Made by a program: the position numbers and the translations under genes. A DNA stretch of 64,000 nucleotides from Flavitalea plasmicola (GTDB taxonomy: Bacteria; Bacteroidota; Bacteroidia; Chitinophagales; Chitinophagaceae), in assembly GCF_030546645.1 (NCBI RefSeq), contig NZ_JAUOTO010000002.1:434001-498000 (forward strand), in the 5' to 3' direction. Below are positions 34,277 to 43,303 of this stretch, in pieces (position 1 is the stretch's first letter; the number at the start of each line of letters is the position of its first letter). Below the pieces are notes generated by a model. It saw only the letters and a program-made list of their open reading frames with translations. It made no database searches and was not told where the DNA came from.

Positions 34277-34720
34277 TTATTCCTTCGTCGGATAACCGGG
34301 ATTAATCCAATCTACCTTAATGTTGTGCGGCAGATCCAATAATTTATGCCTGGTAAATTGCAGGGTGTTCAATAAAGTAAAGGCTGGCCGGACATTCGGG
34401 CAATTCTTAAATGGGCAACAGCCGCAGTAAATAACAATTTCTCTGTCCTTGTTTTCTTTTGATAAAAGCTTTTTGAGTTTATTCAGGTTTTCCTCCCTGG
34501 CGGCGGGGCCTGTTTCTATAGATCCTTTTATAGGTCCTGCCGGGCCTACACAGATGATCAGCGGTGTGTCGGCAGATGGATGATTGATGGCTTCGGCAAG
34601 TTCAGCAGGGGGCATGAGCTGGTCCTGGCGCCAGGGTTCGGCTTGCCTATGCATAAAAGATACGGCTAACGCCCAAAAGGAAAGCGCCAATACGGTGGCA
34701 AAAAAAATACGTTTATTCAT
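34277..34720 (-). CDS. Exported rhodanese-like protein with Cys-rich active loop
   Basis: 147 residues with an N-terminal hydrophobic signal or anchor (about 3-22). The remainder is rhodanese-like (LMPPAELAEAINHPSADTPLIICVG ... REIVIYCGCCPFKNCPNVRPAFTLL), with an active-site region carrying four cysteines in a CxCCx4C pattern instead of the usual single one. Probably handles sulfane sulfur or thiols outside the cytoplasm. Lies 43 bases downstream of the Crp/Fnr gene in the same direction, probably co-transcribed. Confidence 0.75.
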   Translation of the reverse strand: MNKRIFFATVLALSFWALAVSFMHRQAEPWRQDQLMPPAELAEAINHPSADTPLIICVGPAGPIKGSIETGPAAREENLNKLKKLLSKENKDREIVIYCGCCPFKNCPNVRPAFTLLNTLQFTRHKLLDLPHNIKVDWINPGYPTKE

Positions 34721-34763
34721 TTGGACCTTGTTTAAAAATTATTCAATTGACCATGGGAAATGA

Positions 34764-35405
34764 CTATACATCCAGGTGCAGGATCTCGATATAATTGCGG
34801 TCCAGCCGGATAAGCTGTCTGTCGGCCAGCTTTTTCATAAGCCGGGAAACCACCTCCCGGGAAGAATTGAGGTCCGAGGCTATCTCTGTATTGGAGAGGT
34901 AGAGCCGATTGGATTTGAGCGTCTCCTGTTGCTTCTTCAGGTAGAACAAAAGCCGCTCGTCCATATTCCGGAAGGCGATGTGATCGACCGTCAGCAGCAA
35001 TTCCTCAAAACGGGCCCGATAGGATTCCAGGACAAAATGATACCAGCTTTTGTACTGCGTCATCCATTTGTCCATGTATTCGAGGGGGACCATAATGCTT
35101 TCCGTATCGGTGACGGCCCGGGCCATGATCTGGCTGGTCTCCTGCTTAGTGGCGCATATCATGGACAGGGCGCAAGCCTGTCCGGGCTGCAGATAGTACA
35201 TGAAAAATTCGTTTCCTTCGTCATCTTCCCGGAAGATCTTGACCAGTCCCTTTGTGATCAGCATGGTGGACCTTATATTCTGACCGGTCTTCATCAATGG
35301 CTCTCCCGCCTTGAATTCACGCAGATCGGCATGTTCGCTCATGCTGCGGACGAGATCCCGATCGAAGGAAGGGAACAGGGCTTTTATCTTTTCTATCTCC
35401 ACCAT
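34764..35405 (-). CDS. Crp/Fnr-family transcriptional regulator
   Basis: 213 residues. An N-terminal cyclic-nucleotide-binding-type beta-barrel (ADLREFKAGEPLMKTGQNIRSTMLITKGLVKIFREDDEGNEFFMYYLQPGQACALSM) and a C-terminal winged HTH (ASDLNSSREVVSRLMKKL). It has single Cys residues (CALSMICATK) but no FNR-type N-terminal Cys cluster, so it is not an obvious iron-sulfur oxygen sensor. TACCTTTG at 35433-35426 is its -7. The palindrome CGTGATTTAAGTCACG (35451-35466) between it and the persulfide dioxygenase gene is its likely site. Confidence 0.9.
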   Translation of the reverse strand: MVEIEKIKALFPSFDRDLVRSMSEHADLREFKAGEPLMKTGQNIRSTMLITKGLVKIFREDDEGNEFFMYYLQPGQACALSMICATKQETSQIMARAVTDTESIMVPLEYMDKWMTQYKSWYHFVLESYRARFEELLLTVDHIAFRNMDERLLFYLKKQQETLKSNRLYLSNTEIASDLNSSREVVSRLMKKLADRQLIRLDRNYIEILHLDV

Positions 35406-35425
35406 GCTTATGTGAATTTATGGGG

Positions 35426-35433
35426 CAAAGGTA
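35426..35433 (-). promoter_or_regulatory. -7 element of the Crp/Fnr gene
   Basis: Minus-strand TACCTTTG, exact TAnnTTTG match, 20 bases before the ATG at 35405. The Crp-type palindrome centre is about 36-37 bases upstream of the predicted start, so the regulator could control itself. Confidence 0.55.
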
Positions 35434-35450
35434 CATAGAAAAATTTCTTG

Positions 35451-35466
35451 CGTGATTTAAGTCACG
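35451..35466. promoter_or_regulatory. Crp/Fnr-type operator
   Basis: CGTGATTTAAGTCACG is a 5-N6-5 inverted repeat (CGTGA/TCACG) with the TGTGA-N6-TCACA geometry of Crp-family sites. It sits between the divergent Crp/Fnr gene and the persulfide dioxygenase gene. Its centre is about 40 bases upstream of the predicted plus-strand start, the classic class II activator distance. No -33 TTG is seen for the plus promoter, consistent with activator dependence. Confidence 0.7.
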
Positions 35467-35487
35467 GACAATGGGTTTCAGGCAGTT

Positions 35488-35495
35488 TAATTTTG
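35488..35495 (+). promoter_or_regulatory. -7 element of the persulfide dioxygenase operon
   Basis: TAATTTTG, an exact TAnnTTTG match, 20 bases before the chosen start at 35516. It excludes the in-frame start at 35471, which is upstream of the element. Confidence 0.6.
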
Positions 35496-35515
35496 TCATG
35501 ATAAAAATGCAGATC

Positions 35516-36931
35516 ATGAAGATAGAGCAGATATACACGGGATGCCTGGCACAAGGCGCTTATTATATCGAGAGTAAAGGGGAGGCGGCTATTGTGGACC
35601 CGCTGCGGGAAGTGGAGCCTTATATTCAAAAGGCGGAAAAAGATAATGCACGGATCAAATATGTGCTGGAGACCCATTTCCATGCTGACTTCGTGTCGGG
35701 TCACCTGGATCTTGCCCGCCGGACAGGGGCTACCATTGTGTACGGACCGAATGCAAATCCTTCTTTTGAAGCACAGATCGCCGGCGACAATGAGGAGTTG
35801 AAACTGGGTGATATTACCATAAAGGCGTTGCACACTCCGGGGCATACGATGGAAAGCACCTGTTACCTGGTGATCGACGAATACGGACAGGCGAAGGCTT
35901 TATTCAGTGGCGATACTTTGTTCATCGGTGATGTCGGCAGGCCCGACCTGGCTCAAAAAGTAACCGGCCTGACGAAGGAAGAACTGGCGGGCCTGCTTTA
36001 CGATTCGCTGAACACCCGGATCATTCCTTTACCGGACGATGTAGTTGTATATCCTGCTCATGGCGCCGGCAGCGCCTGCGGTAAGAAGATGAGCAGTGAA
36101 ACGACCGATACGCTCGGTCATCAGAAAGCTACCAACTATGCGCTGCGACCTGGCATGTCAAAAGAGGAGTTCATACGGGAGATTACCACGGGCCTCGTGC
36201 CGCCGCCGTCTTATTTTCCTTTCAATGTCCTACTTAATAAGATGGGTTATGAGCGCATTGACCAGGTGATCAGGAGGGGGGAGCGGGCGCTGACACCGGA
36301 GGCGTTTGAGCGGCAGGCGGATGAGACGGGCGCTCTTATACTGGATACCCGGGATCCGGAGGTCTTTGCTGCGGGGTTTATTCCCAATTCGATCAATATA
36401 GGAATCGACGGCAATTTCGCGCCGTGGGCGGGAGCGCTCATCCCGGACATTAATCAAAGGATATTGCTCATCACTGAGGAAGGCCGCGAAGAGGAAGTGA
36501 TCATCCGGCTGGCCCGCGTCGGTCTCGACCATACGATCGGTTACCTGTCAGGAGGTTTTGCCGCGTGGAAAGCTGCGGGGAAGGAGATGGACTCCATCGA
36601 TTCGGTGACTGCAACTGAGCTGGCAGTCCGCCTGAAAAGGGATTTCCTGCCCATCCTGGATGTACGTAAGAACAGCGAATATCATAGCGAACATGTGGTT
36701 GGAGCCGTCAATATTCCATTGGATCTTATTAACGACCATCTACCGGATGTCCAAAAAGATACATCCGCTTATGTGCATTGCGCCGGGGGGTACCGTTCTA
36801 TGATCTTTATCTCCATACTAAGGGCGAGAGGATACAGCCATCTCGTGAATGTCCGCGGAGGTTTCAAGGCCATTAAAGCGTGCGGGGAGATACCCGTTAC
36901 TGACTATGCGAGCCCTACTTCTTTATTATAG
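35516..36931 (+). CDS. CstB-like persulfide dioxygenase-rhodanese fusion
   Basis: 471 residues from Met 35516. Residues 1-245 are a metallo-beta-lactamase fold of the ETHE1/persulfide dioxygenase type: THFHADFVSGH (H54, H56, D58, H63), HTPGH (H110), SGDTLFIGDVGRPDL (D133), YPAHGAGS (H182); predicted Fe(II) ligands H54, H110, D133. About 265-360 is a rhodanese domain without the catalytic Cys (ITEEGREEE loop). About 370-465 is an active rhodanese with C422 in VHCAGGYRS. This order, dioxygenase then pseudo-rhodanese then rhodanese, is that of staphylococcal CstB. It oxidises low-molecular-weight persulfide, limiting sulfide toxicity. First gene of a probable operon ending with an RND pump. Confidence 0.88.
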   Translation: MKIEQIYTGCLAQGAYYIESKGEAAIVDPLREVEPYIQKAEKDNARIKYVLETHFHADFVSGHLDLARRTGATIVYGPNANPSFEAQIAGDNEELKLGDITIKALHTPGHTMESTCYLVIDEYGQAKALFSGDTLFIGDVGRPDLAQKVTGLTKEELAGLLYDSLNTRIIPLPDDVVVYPAHGAGSACGKKMSSETTDTLGHQKATNYALRPGMSKEEFIREITTGLVPPPSYFPFNVLLNKMGYERIDQVIRRGERALTPEAFERQADETGALILDTRDPEVFAAGFIPNSINIGIDGNFAPWAGALIPDINQRILLITEEGREEEVIIRLARVGLDHTIGYLSGGFAAWKAAGKEMDSIDSVTATELAVRLKRDFLPILDVRKNSEYHSEHVVGAVNIPLDLINDHLPDVQKDTSAYVHCAGGYRSMIFISILRARGYSHLVNVRGGFKAIKACGEIPVTDYASPTSLL

Positions 36932-36964
36932 ATCAAAAATTCATCACAATAAAAATTTACTACC

Positions 36965-37273
36965 ATGTCAAATTTATTTAAAAGTCTGTTTGGAAAGTCT
37001 GTGGATCTTGGATCGATCTATCGGAAAGGGGCGATCATCCTGGATGTCCGTACGCGGGAAGAATTCAGGACCGGCCATATCCTAAATGCTATCAACATCC
37101 CGGTGGATCAGGTGGGGGGAGCGATCTCCGAGCTGAAAAAGAAGAACAAGGCGGTCATCACCTGCTGTCGAAGCGGCGCCAGGAGCGGAATTGCAAAATC
37201 AATACTGGAAGCTGCCGGTCTGGAAGTGTATAATGGAGGCGCCTGGGACGCGCTGGAGAAAAAGATACGGTAA
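36965..37273 (+). CDS. Single-domain rhodanese
   Basis: 102 residues covering one rhodanese domain: AIILDVRTREEFRTGHILNAINIPVDQV and the active loop ITCCRSGARS, with catalytic Cys C68 (C67 adjacent). Cytoplasmic sulfurtransferase that would exchange sulfane sulfur with the CstB-like enzyme encoded 33 bases upstream. It precedes the TolC gene by about 70 bases, without a visible terminator. Confidence 0.92.
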   Translation: MSNLFKSLFGKSVDLGSIYRKGAIILDVRTREEFRTGHILNAINIPVDQVGGAISELKKKNKAVITCCRSGARSGIAKSILEAAGLEVYNGGAWDALEKKIR

Positions 37274-37342
37274 TCATATTGCCGTGACCAATGGAACAGA
37301 AAATGAACTATTCAAAAAAGAATTTTGCTAAAAATTCATGTC

Positions 37343-38689
37343 ATGATGTTTAGAGCCCGGAGATTAATAGGGGGGAAAAGATGGCTGGCGCCCATACTGT
37401 TACTGATGTTTTCAAGGGCATCATCCCAGGAGGCGGTGGTAAGACTGACAGTGGAACAGGCGATCACCGCCGCGTTAGCCAACAACAAGGAATTGAAGCT
37501 GGCCACACTAGACGAAAAGATCGCCGGCGCCCGGTATAAAGAAACGGAGGCCGTATTCCTGCCCCAGGCCGGTGTTTCCTATTCCGCGATGACCACCAAC
37601 AACCCGCTGAATGCTTTTGGATTCAAATTGCAGCAGCAGACAATTACATCAGGAGATTTTAATCCTGACCAGCTAAATCACCCAGGCGGAACCCCTGACT
37701 TTATGGCCAGGGTTGATGTGCAGCAGCCGTTAGTGAATATGGATCAATTCTATCTGCGTAAAAGCGCTGCAAAGGGGGTGGAAGTTTACCGGATGAGATC
37801 GCAACGCACCAAAGAAGGACTGGTATTCGAGGTGAGCAAAGCATATATGCAACTGCAATTGGCGAATGAATCCGTAAAAGTACTGGAAGAAGCCCTGGCG
37901 ACGGCTGGTGCACTCTATCGTTATACCAGTGACCGGGTAGATCAGGGTATGCTCAACAAGGCGGATGCCTTGAACGCAAAAGTGCAGGTAGCGACGATGG
38001 AAAGCAGGTTGGCGGAGGCGAAGAGCCAGGTGAAGAATGCATCCGACTACCTGAGTTTGCTGATGGGCAGACCTTATGGGGCTTCTTATGCGGTCGACAG
38101 CAATAGCGTGCAGGAAATCGGAATAGTCGTTACGGATTCGATCGTACCCGCGGGCCGGGCTGATCTCAGTGCTTTGCAAAAGGCCATTGAAGCTTCGGAT
38201 CTCGGCATCCGGAGCCGTAAAATGAGCGCTCTTCCCCGGCTGAACGCATTTGGCTCGTACCAACTGAATGACAGCAGGATGTTCGGCTTTGGCGCCAATG
38301 CGTACCTGGCCGGCATACAGTTGTCCTGGGATATTTTTAAAGGCAATAGCATTCGGAATAAGATAGCAACACAAACCCTGGAACGAAACAAACTGGCGGA
38401 AGAGCTATCCCTCCGAAAAGATCAAAGTAACCTGGAATTAAATAAAGCCCAAAGGCAGCTGGCCGATGCCCGTTACAGGATCCGGCAGCAGCAGGCGGCA
38501 GTCGCGAGTGCAGCCGAGTCGTTTCGCATTCTGAAAGACCGCTTTGAACAGGCACTGGCGGGCAGCACGGATGTATTGCTTGCCCAGAACCAGGTGTCAC
38601 AGCAGCGACTGGCGTTGGCACAGGCCATTTTCGATCAACAGGTCGCCATTGCATATATACAATTTATAACCACTCCATCTGCAAAATAA
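37343..38689 (+). CDS. TolC-family outer membrane efflux protein
   Basis: 448 residues from Met 37343, with a signal peptide (about 1-28, SRASSQ) and two outer-membrane efflux repeats rich in coiled-coil helices (LTVEQAITAALANNKELKLATLDEKIAGARY; QRLALAQAIFDQQVAIAYIQF). It forms the outer-membrane channel for the MFP and RND proteins that follow with 4 and about 30 bases between genes. Usual length for the family. The upstream Met at 37325 adds only residues without signal-peptide character. Confidence 0.92.
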   Translation: MMFRARRLIGGKRWLAPILLLMFSRASSQEAVVRLTVEQAITAALANNKELKLATLDEKIAGARYKETEAVFLPQAGVSYSAMTTNNPLNAFGFKLQQQTITSGDFNPDQLNHPGGTPDFMARVDVQQPLVNMDQFYLRKSAAKGVEVYRMRSQRTKEGLVFEVSKAYMQLQLANESVKVLEEALATAGALYRYTSDRVDQGMLNKADALNAKVQVATMESRLAEAKSQVKNASDYLSLLMGRPYGASYAVDSNSVQEIGIVVTDSIVPAGRADLSALQKAIEASDLGIRSRKMSALPRLNAFGSYQLNDSRMFGFGANAYLAGIQLSWDIFKGNSIRNKIATQTLERNKLAEELSLRKDQSNLELNKAQRQLADARYRIRQQQAAVASAAESFRILKDRFEQALAGSTDVLLAQNQVSQQRLALAQAIFDQQVAIAYIQFITTPSAK

Positions 38690-38693
38690 AATT

Positions 38694-39818
38694 ATGCAAA
38701 TGAAATATACAGAAGCCTTGTTCTCATCCGTCATCTTTCCTGGCCTTTTTCTGCTGGCGGGATGCTCCGGCGGCCGGCAACCCGAAGCCGGGGAGAACAA
38801 AGACAAGCCAGTTGCCGTGACCATTGGCACACCTTCCGGGAAAACTACAGACGGCGTGCGTGCCAGCGGGCAGGTGGAAGCCGTACAGACGGCAGCGGTC
38901 AGCACCCGGGTCATGGGCACTATTACCCGCATCTATGTGAAAGTGGGTGACAAGGTGAACAAGGGTCAGCTGTTGGTATCCATCAGCGGCGAGGACCTTG
39001 CAGCCAAAAGGGCTCAGGCGGATGCGCAGATCGCCGGCGCGAGGGCGGACGCGGAGAATGCTAGGAAGGACCTTGACAGGTTCACAACACTCTTCAGCAG
39101 GCAGAGCGCCACCGCCAGCGAGCTGGACAATGCCACGCTGCGCTATACTGCAGCAAAGTCCAGGCTGGATGCTGCGGTGCAAATGCGCAATGAGGTGGAT
39201 GCTTCGATGGCCTATACACGCCTCACTGCCCCCTTTGCGGGTATGATCACGCAAAAGCTGGCAGATGAAGGCAGCCTGGCCAGCCCCGGCATGCCCCTGC
39301 TGATACTGGAGCAAAGCAAAGTCCTGCAGGTGAGCGCATCGGTGGCCGAATCGGACATCAGCAGGATCAGAACAGGGGATAAGGCGGAGGTGGAGATCAA
39401 ATCGACCGGGGGAAAGGCAACCGGCCTTATTACCCAGGTGAGCACTTCCTCTGCTGCCACGGGCGGGCAATTCCTGGTTAAGATCAGCCTGCCGGCTGAA
39501 GCACAAAAGGGTTTGTATGCAGGAATGTATGTGAATATATTCATCCCGGTGACAGGTATGGCACCGGTGATGACTGGAGCAAACCGTCGTACGGGTGACG
39601 ATGCTATTCTCGTGCCTCTGTCGGCGTTGGTGCAGAATGACCAGCTGACCGGTGTTTACACTGTCAGTAGTGCGCATACGGCCCTATTGCGATGGGTGAG
39701 GACGGGCAAGACGGTGGGTGACAAGATCGAAATCCTTTCCGGGCTAGGACCGGATGAACCTTTCATCGTCAGCGCAGCAGGCAAATTATACAATGGCGCC
39801 CCGGTGCTGGAAAAGTAA
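38694..39818 (+). CDS. RND efflux periplasmic adaptor (MFP)
   Basis: 374 residues. Lipoprotein signal with lipobox LLAGC (Cys about 24), then a biotinyl-lipoyl-like domain (RVMGTITRIYVKVGDKVNKGQLLVSISGED), an alpha-helical hairpin (about 103-165), the second lipoyl half (YTRLTAPFAGMITQKLADEGSLASPGMPLLILE) and a beta-barrel with a C-terminal domain. It links the TolC channel to the pump at 39850. HlyD/AcrA-like, not a metal-specific adaptor by any motif I can see. Confidence 0.92.
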   Translation: MQMKYTEALFSSVIFPGLFLLAGCSGGRQPEAGENKDKPVAVTIGTPSGKTTDGVRASGQVEAVQTAAVSTRVMGTITRIYVKVGDKVNKGQLLVSISGEDLAAKRAQADAQIAGARADAENARKDLDRFTTLFSRQSATASELDNATLRYTAAKSRLDAAVQMRNEVDASMAYTRLTAPFAGMITQKLADEGSLASPGMPLLILEQSKVLQVSASVAESDISRIRTGDKAEVEIKSTGGKATGLITQVSTSSAATGGQFLVKISLPAEAQKGLYAGMYVNIFIPVTGMAPVMTGANRRTGDDAILVPLSALVQNDQLTGVYTVSSAHTALLRWVRTGKTVGDKIEILSGLGPDEPFIVSAAGKLYNGAPVLEK

Positions 39819-39849
39819 AAAATAATTCAACCCATTTCAAAATACTACC

Positions 39850-42800
39850 ATGCAAGAAGGGATATCGGGTAAAATAGCCAGGGCATTCATCCAATCCAAG
39901 CTGACCATCCTGCTCATGGTCGCGTTCTTACTCATCGGCGGGTACAGCACGATGCTGATACCCCGGGAGGAGGAGCCCCAGATACAGGTGCCGATGGCCG
40001 ATATATTCGTTGGATATCCAGGCGCTGCCCCCTCAGAAGTGGAATCGCGGGTGAGCCAGCCCCTGGAAAAAATGATCTCCAATATCAAGGGGGTGGAATA
40101 TGTGTATTCCACCTCCATGAAGGGGCAGGCGATGGTGATCGTACAGTTCTATGTAGGAGAGGACGTAGAGCGGTCGATGGTAAAGCTGTACAACGAGCTC
40201 ATGAAAAATATGGACCGGATGCCGAAAGGTGTCACCATGCCCCTGGTGAAGACCCGGGCCATCGATGATGTCCCGGCATTAGGGCTGACCTTGTGGAGCG
40301 AAAAAGAAAGCGACTATTCGCTCCGGCAGCTGGGAGAGGTGGTCACCAATGAAATAAAGAAGATCAATGATGTGGCTGATGTGACCATCACGGGAGGCCG
40401 CAGCAGACAGGTGAAAGTGATCCTGGATAAGGATAAGATGGCGGAGAATCACCTCGACCTGCTCAGCATTAGCAGCCTGATGCCCGGAAGCAACGTCCAG
40501 GCTGAAGCCGGCACGCTCCTTAGCAGGGATACCGCTTTTTCCGTTGAAGCCGGCAACTTCCTGAAGGATGCGGGTGATGTCGGGAACCTGGTCGTGGGCG
40601 AGAACAGGCAATTGCCCGTCTACCTGCGGCAAATAGCCAAAGTGGAGGATGGACCGGCCACACCTTCCCAATATGTTTTTTTCGGGTATGGCAGGGCTGA
40701 TACACTTAAGAATAATTTCGGTTCCGTATACCCGGCAGTGACCTTGTCCATTGCCAAGAGAAAGGGGGCGGATGCCATGCGATTGTCAGAAGAGATATTA
40801 AAGAAAACGGAATTCCTGAAAAAGAACCTGATCCCATCCGATGTGCAGCTGACCGTTGCCCGCAATTATGGGGAGACGGCATCCGACAAGGTGTCGGAGC
40901 TACTTTTTCACTTGTTCATCGCCATTGTGGTCGTCACGCTTTTTGTCATGCTGGCGATGGGATGGAGAGGCGGGCTGGTGGTATTCCTTTCGGTGCCGGT
41001 AACTTTTGCGCTGACCCTGTTCAGCTATTACCTGTTGCATTACACCCTCAACAGGATCACCCTCTTCGCGCTTGTGTTCATCACGGGTATCGTCGTGGAT
41101 GACTCCATCATCATTGCGGAGAACATGCACCGGCACTTCAAGTTGAAACGTTTGCCTCCCTTGCAGGCCGCGATCTACGCCATCAACGAGGTGGGCAACC
41201 CCACCATACTGGCTACGTTCACCGTCATCGCCGCGGTATTGCCGATGGCTTTCGTGTCGGGGCTGATGGGACCGTATATGAGCCCTATGCCCATCGGCGC
41301 CTCTATTGCCATGCTGCTGTCGCTGATCGTGGCGCTGACCCTGACGCCCTATCTCGGGTATATCTTTTTACGGGAAAAGGAAAAAAAAGCGGGTAACCAC
41401 AGTGAAAAGAAGGCCCTGGTTCCGGAAGAAGCCCGCATCTATAAAATATACCGTTCCTTCATGCAGCCCCTGCTGGACAGTCGGTGGAAACGCTATACTT
41501 TCATTTTTGGTACGGCAGCGCTGCTGCTGGCTTCCCTGAGCCTATTCTACACGAAGGCGGTAGCCGTGAAGATGTTGCCCTTCGACAATAAGAACGAATT
41601 CCAGGTAGTGATCGACATGCCCGAAGGAACCACCCTGGAAAAGACGGCCGCCGTCACGCGGGATATTGGGGCCTATATCGCCAGTCAACGCCTGGTCAGG
41701 AATTACGAAGGATATGTCGGCACTGCGGGTCCTATCAGCTTTAACGGACTCGTAAGGCACTACGATCTGAGAAGGGGGGATAATGTGGCGGATATCCAGG
41801 TGAACCTGGTGAACAAAGAGGAGAGGAGCAAGCAGAGTCACCAGATCGCTAAAGAGATGCGCCCGGGCATACAGGTTATTGCCGCCAGGTACAATGCCAA
41901 TGTGAAAGTAGTGGAAGTGCCTCCTGGTCCGCCAGTGTTATCAACGTTGGTGGCAGAGATCTACGGGCCGGATTACGAAAAGCAGATTGCCGTCGCCCGG
42001 CAGGTGAAAGCGCTGGTCAAAAAAACCGCCGACGTTGTGGATGTGGATTGGATGGTGGAAGACGATCAGCCGGAATACAATTTTGAAGTCGACAAGGAAA
42101 AGGCCATGCGACATGGGGTAGCCCCTGCCCAGGTGGTCGCCACCATCCGGGCTGCCTTATCCGGAAGTTCTGCAGGAACCCTGCACGTGCCGGCCTCCGT
42201 TAGTCCCGTCAGCATAGTGCTGCAGCTTAGTGACGCAGACAAGTCTTCTGTCAGCGACCTGAAAAACCTGGCAATCATTAATCAACAGGGCAACCCTGTG
42301 TCGGTGGGAGATCTGGTGACAGTCAAAGAGTCGATTGCGCAGAAAAGTATCTATAGGAAGAACCAGAAGCGGGTGGTCTATGTACTGGCCGACATGGCCG
42401 GGCAGCTGGAAAGCCCTTCTTATGCGATGATGAAGATCTCGGACAGCTTAAAGTCCATTCAACTGCCTGCCGGCTTCAGCCTAAAGGAAGAATACACCCA
42501 TCAGCCGGAGCTGGAGGATAATTTCTCGCTGAAATGGGATGGCGAATGGCAGATCACCTATGAGGTGTTCCGCGACCTGGGCATCGCCTTTCTCGTCGTG
42601 ATCATCATTATCTACATGTTGATCGTCGGCTGGTTCCAGCATTTCACGGTGCCGCTGGTGATGCTGGCGGCCATTCCGCTGTCCCTGATCGGTATCATCG
42701 GCGGGCACTGGCTGATGGGCGCTTTCTTTACCGCGACGTCGATGATCGGCTTCATCGCCCTGGCAGGGGTCATGGTTCGTAATTCCGTGCTGTTGATCGA

Positions 42801-43050
42801 CTTCATCGAAATCCGGCTGAAGGAAGGGATCCCACTTCGCCAGGCGATCATCGAGGCCGGCGCTGTGAGGACTACGCCCATCCTATTGACAGCAGGAGCC
42901 GTGGCGCTGGGCGCAGTGATCATCCTGTTCGATCCGATCTTCCAGGGGCTGGCCATTTCCCTGATGGGTGGGACGATCACGTCCACGTTCCTGACTTTGC
43001 TGGTCGTGCCATTGTTGTATCATAAAATGCTAAAGAAAAAAATAAAATGA
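39850..43050 (+). CDS. RND efflux permease (HAE1/AcrB-type)
   Basis: 1066 residues, full RND length with twelve predicted membrane helices and two large periplasmic loops. Start MQEGISGKIARAF; conserved PREEEPQIQVP; TM4 has the proton-relay pair in ITGIVVDDSIIIAENMHRHFK; the C-half has GVMVRNSVLLIDFIEIRL. The paired Asp residues in TM4, rather than the CzcA-type motif, place it in the hydrophobe/multidrug branch. Its placement after persulfide dioxygenase and rhodanese suggests export of a sulfur-linked toxicant, which is inference. Overlaps the next gene by 4 bases. Confidence 0.93.
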   Translation: MQEGISGKIARAFIQSKLTILLMVAFLLIGGYSTMLIPREEEPQIQVPMADIFVGYPGAAPSEVESRVSQPLEKMISNIKGVEYVYSTSMKGQAMVIVQFYVGEDVERSMVKLYNELMKNMDRMPKGVTMPLVKTRAIDDVPALGLTLWSEKESDYSLRQLGEVVTNEIKKINDVADVTITGGRSRQVKVILDKDKMAENHLDLLSISSLMPGSNVQAEAGTLLSRDTAFSVEAGNFLKDAGDVGNLVVGENRQLPVYLRQIAKVEDGPATPSQYVFFGYGRADTLKNNFGSVYPAVTLSIAKRKGADAMRLSEEILKKTEFLKKNLIPSDVQLTVARNYGETASDKVSELLFHLFIAIVVVTLFVMLAMGWRGGLVVFLSVPVTFALTLFSYYLLHYTLNRITLFALVFITGIVVDDSIIIAENMHRHFKLKRLPPLQAAIYAINEVGNPTILATFTVIAAVLPMAFVSGLMGPYMSPMPIGASIAMLLSLIVALTLTPYLGYIFLREKEKKAGNHSEKKALVPEEARIYKIYRSFMQPLLDSRWKRYTFIFGTAALLLASLSLFYTKAVAVKMLPFDNKNEFQVVIDMPEGTTLEKTAAVTRDIGAYIASQRLVRNYEGYVGTAGPISFNGLVRHYDLRRGDNVADIQVNLVNKEERSKQSHQIAKEMRPGIQVIAARYNANVKVVEVPPGPPVLSTLVAEIYGPDYEKQIAVARQVKALVKKTADVVDVDWMVEDDQPEYNFEVDKEKAMRHGVAPAQVVATIRAALSGSSAGTLHVPASVSPVSIVLQLSDADKSSVSDLKNLAIINQQGNPVSVGDLVTVKESIAQKSIYRKNQKRVVYVLADMAGQLESPSYAMMKISDSLKSIQLPAGFSLKEEYTHQPELEDNFSLKWDGEWQITYEVFRDLGIAFLVVIIIIYMLIVGWFQHFTVPLVMLAAIPLSLIGIIGGHWLMGAFFTATSMIGFIALAGVMVRNSVLLIDFIEIRLKEGIPLRQAIIEAGAVRTTPILLTAGAVALGAVIILFDPIFQGLAISLMGGTITSTFLTLLVVPLLYHKMLKKKIK

Positions 43051-43253
43051 AAGAACGTATTGTAAGGGCTGTAGCCGGCAGTCTCGTGCTGGTCAGCCTC
43101 ATCCTCGCCACCTTTGTCAGCCGGCACTGGTTGTGGCTGGCGGTCTTCGTCGGCGTAAATTTGCTGCAATCCTCCATTACCCGTTTTTGCCCGCTGGAAA
43201 AGATCCTGGACAGGCTGGGGGTGGACCGGGATAAGGAGAAAATTCAGCCCTGA
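43047..43253 (+). CDS. DUF2892/YgaP-type small membrane protein
   Basis: 68 residues. Two short hydrophobic segments (about 7-23 and 27-43), then RFCPLEKILDRLGV, a C-terminal motif of the YgaP-like DUF2892 family, which occurs fused to rhodaneses in E. coli YgaP. The single Cys could carry sulfane sulfur at the membrane. Starts within the RND stop codon (ATGA overlap), so it is translated with the pump. This small gene ties the pump directly to sulfur metabolism. Confidence 0.85.
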   Translation: MKERIVRAVAGSLVLVSLILATFVSRHWLWLAVFVGVNLLQSSITRFCPLEKILDRLGVDRDKEKIQP

Positions 43254-43303
43254 TAAGGTAAACGAAATGTATGCGGCTGGCATATTCTTTGCGCCGGCTT
43301 GTT

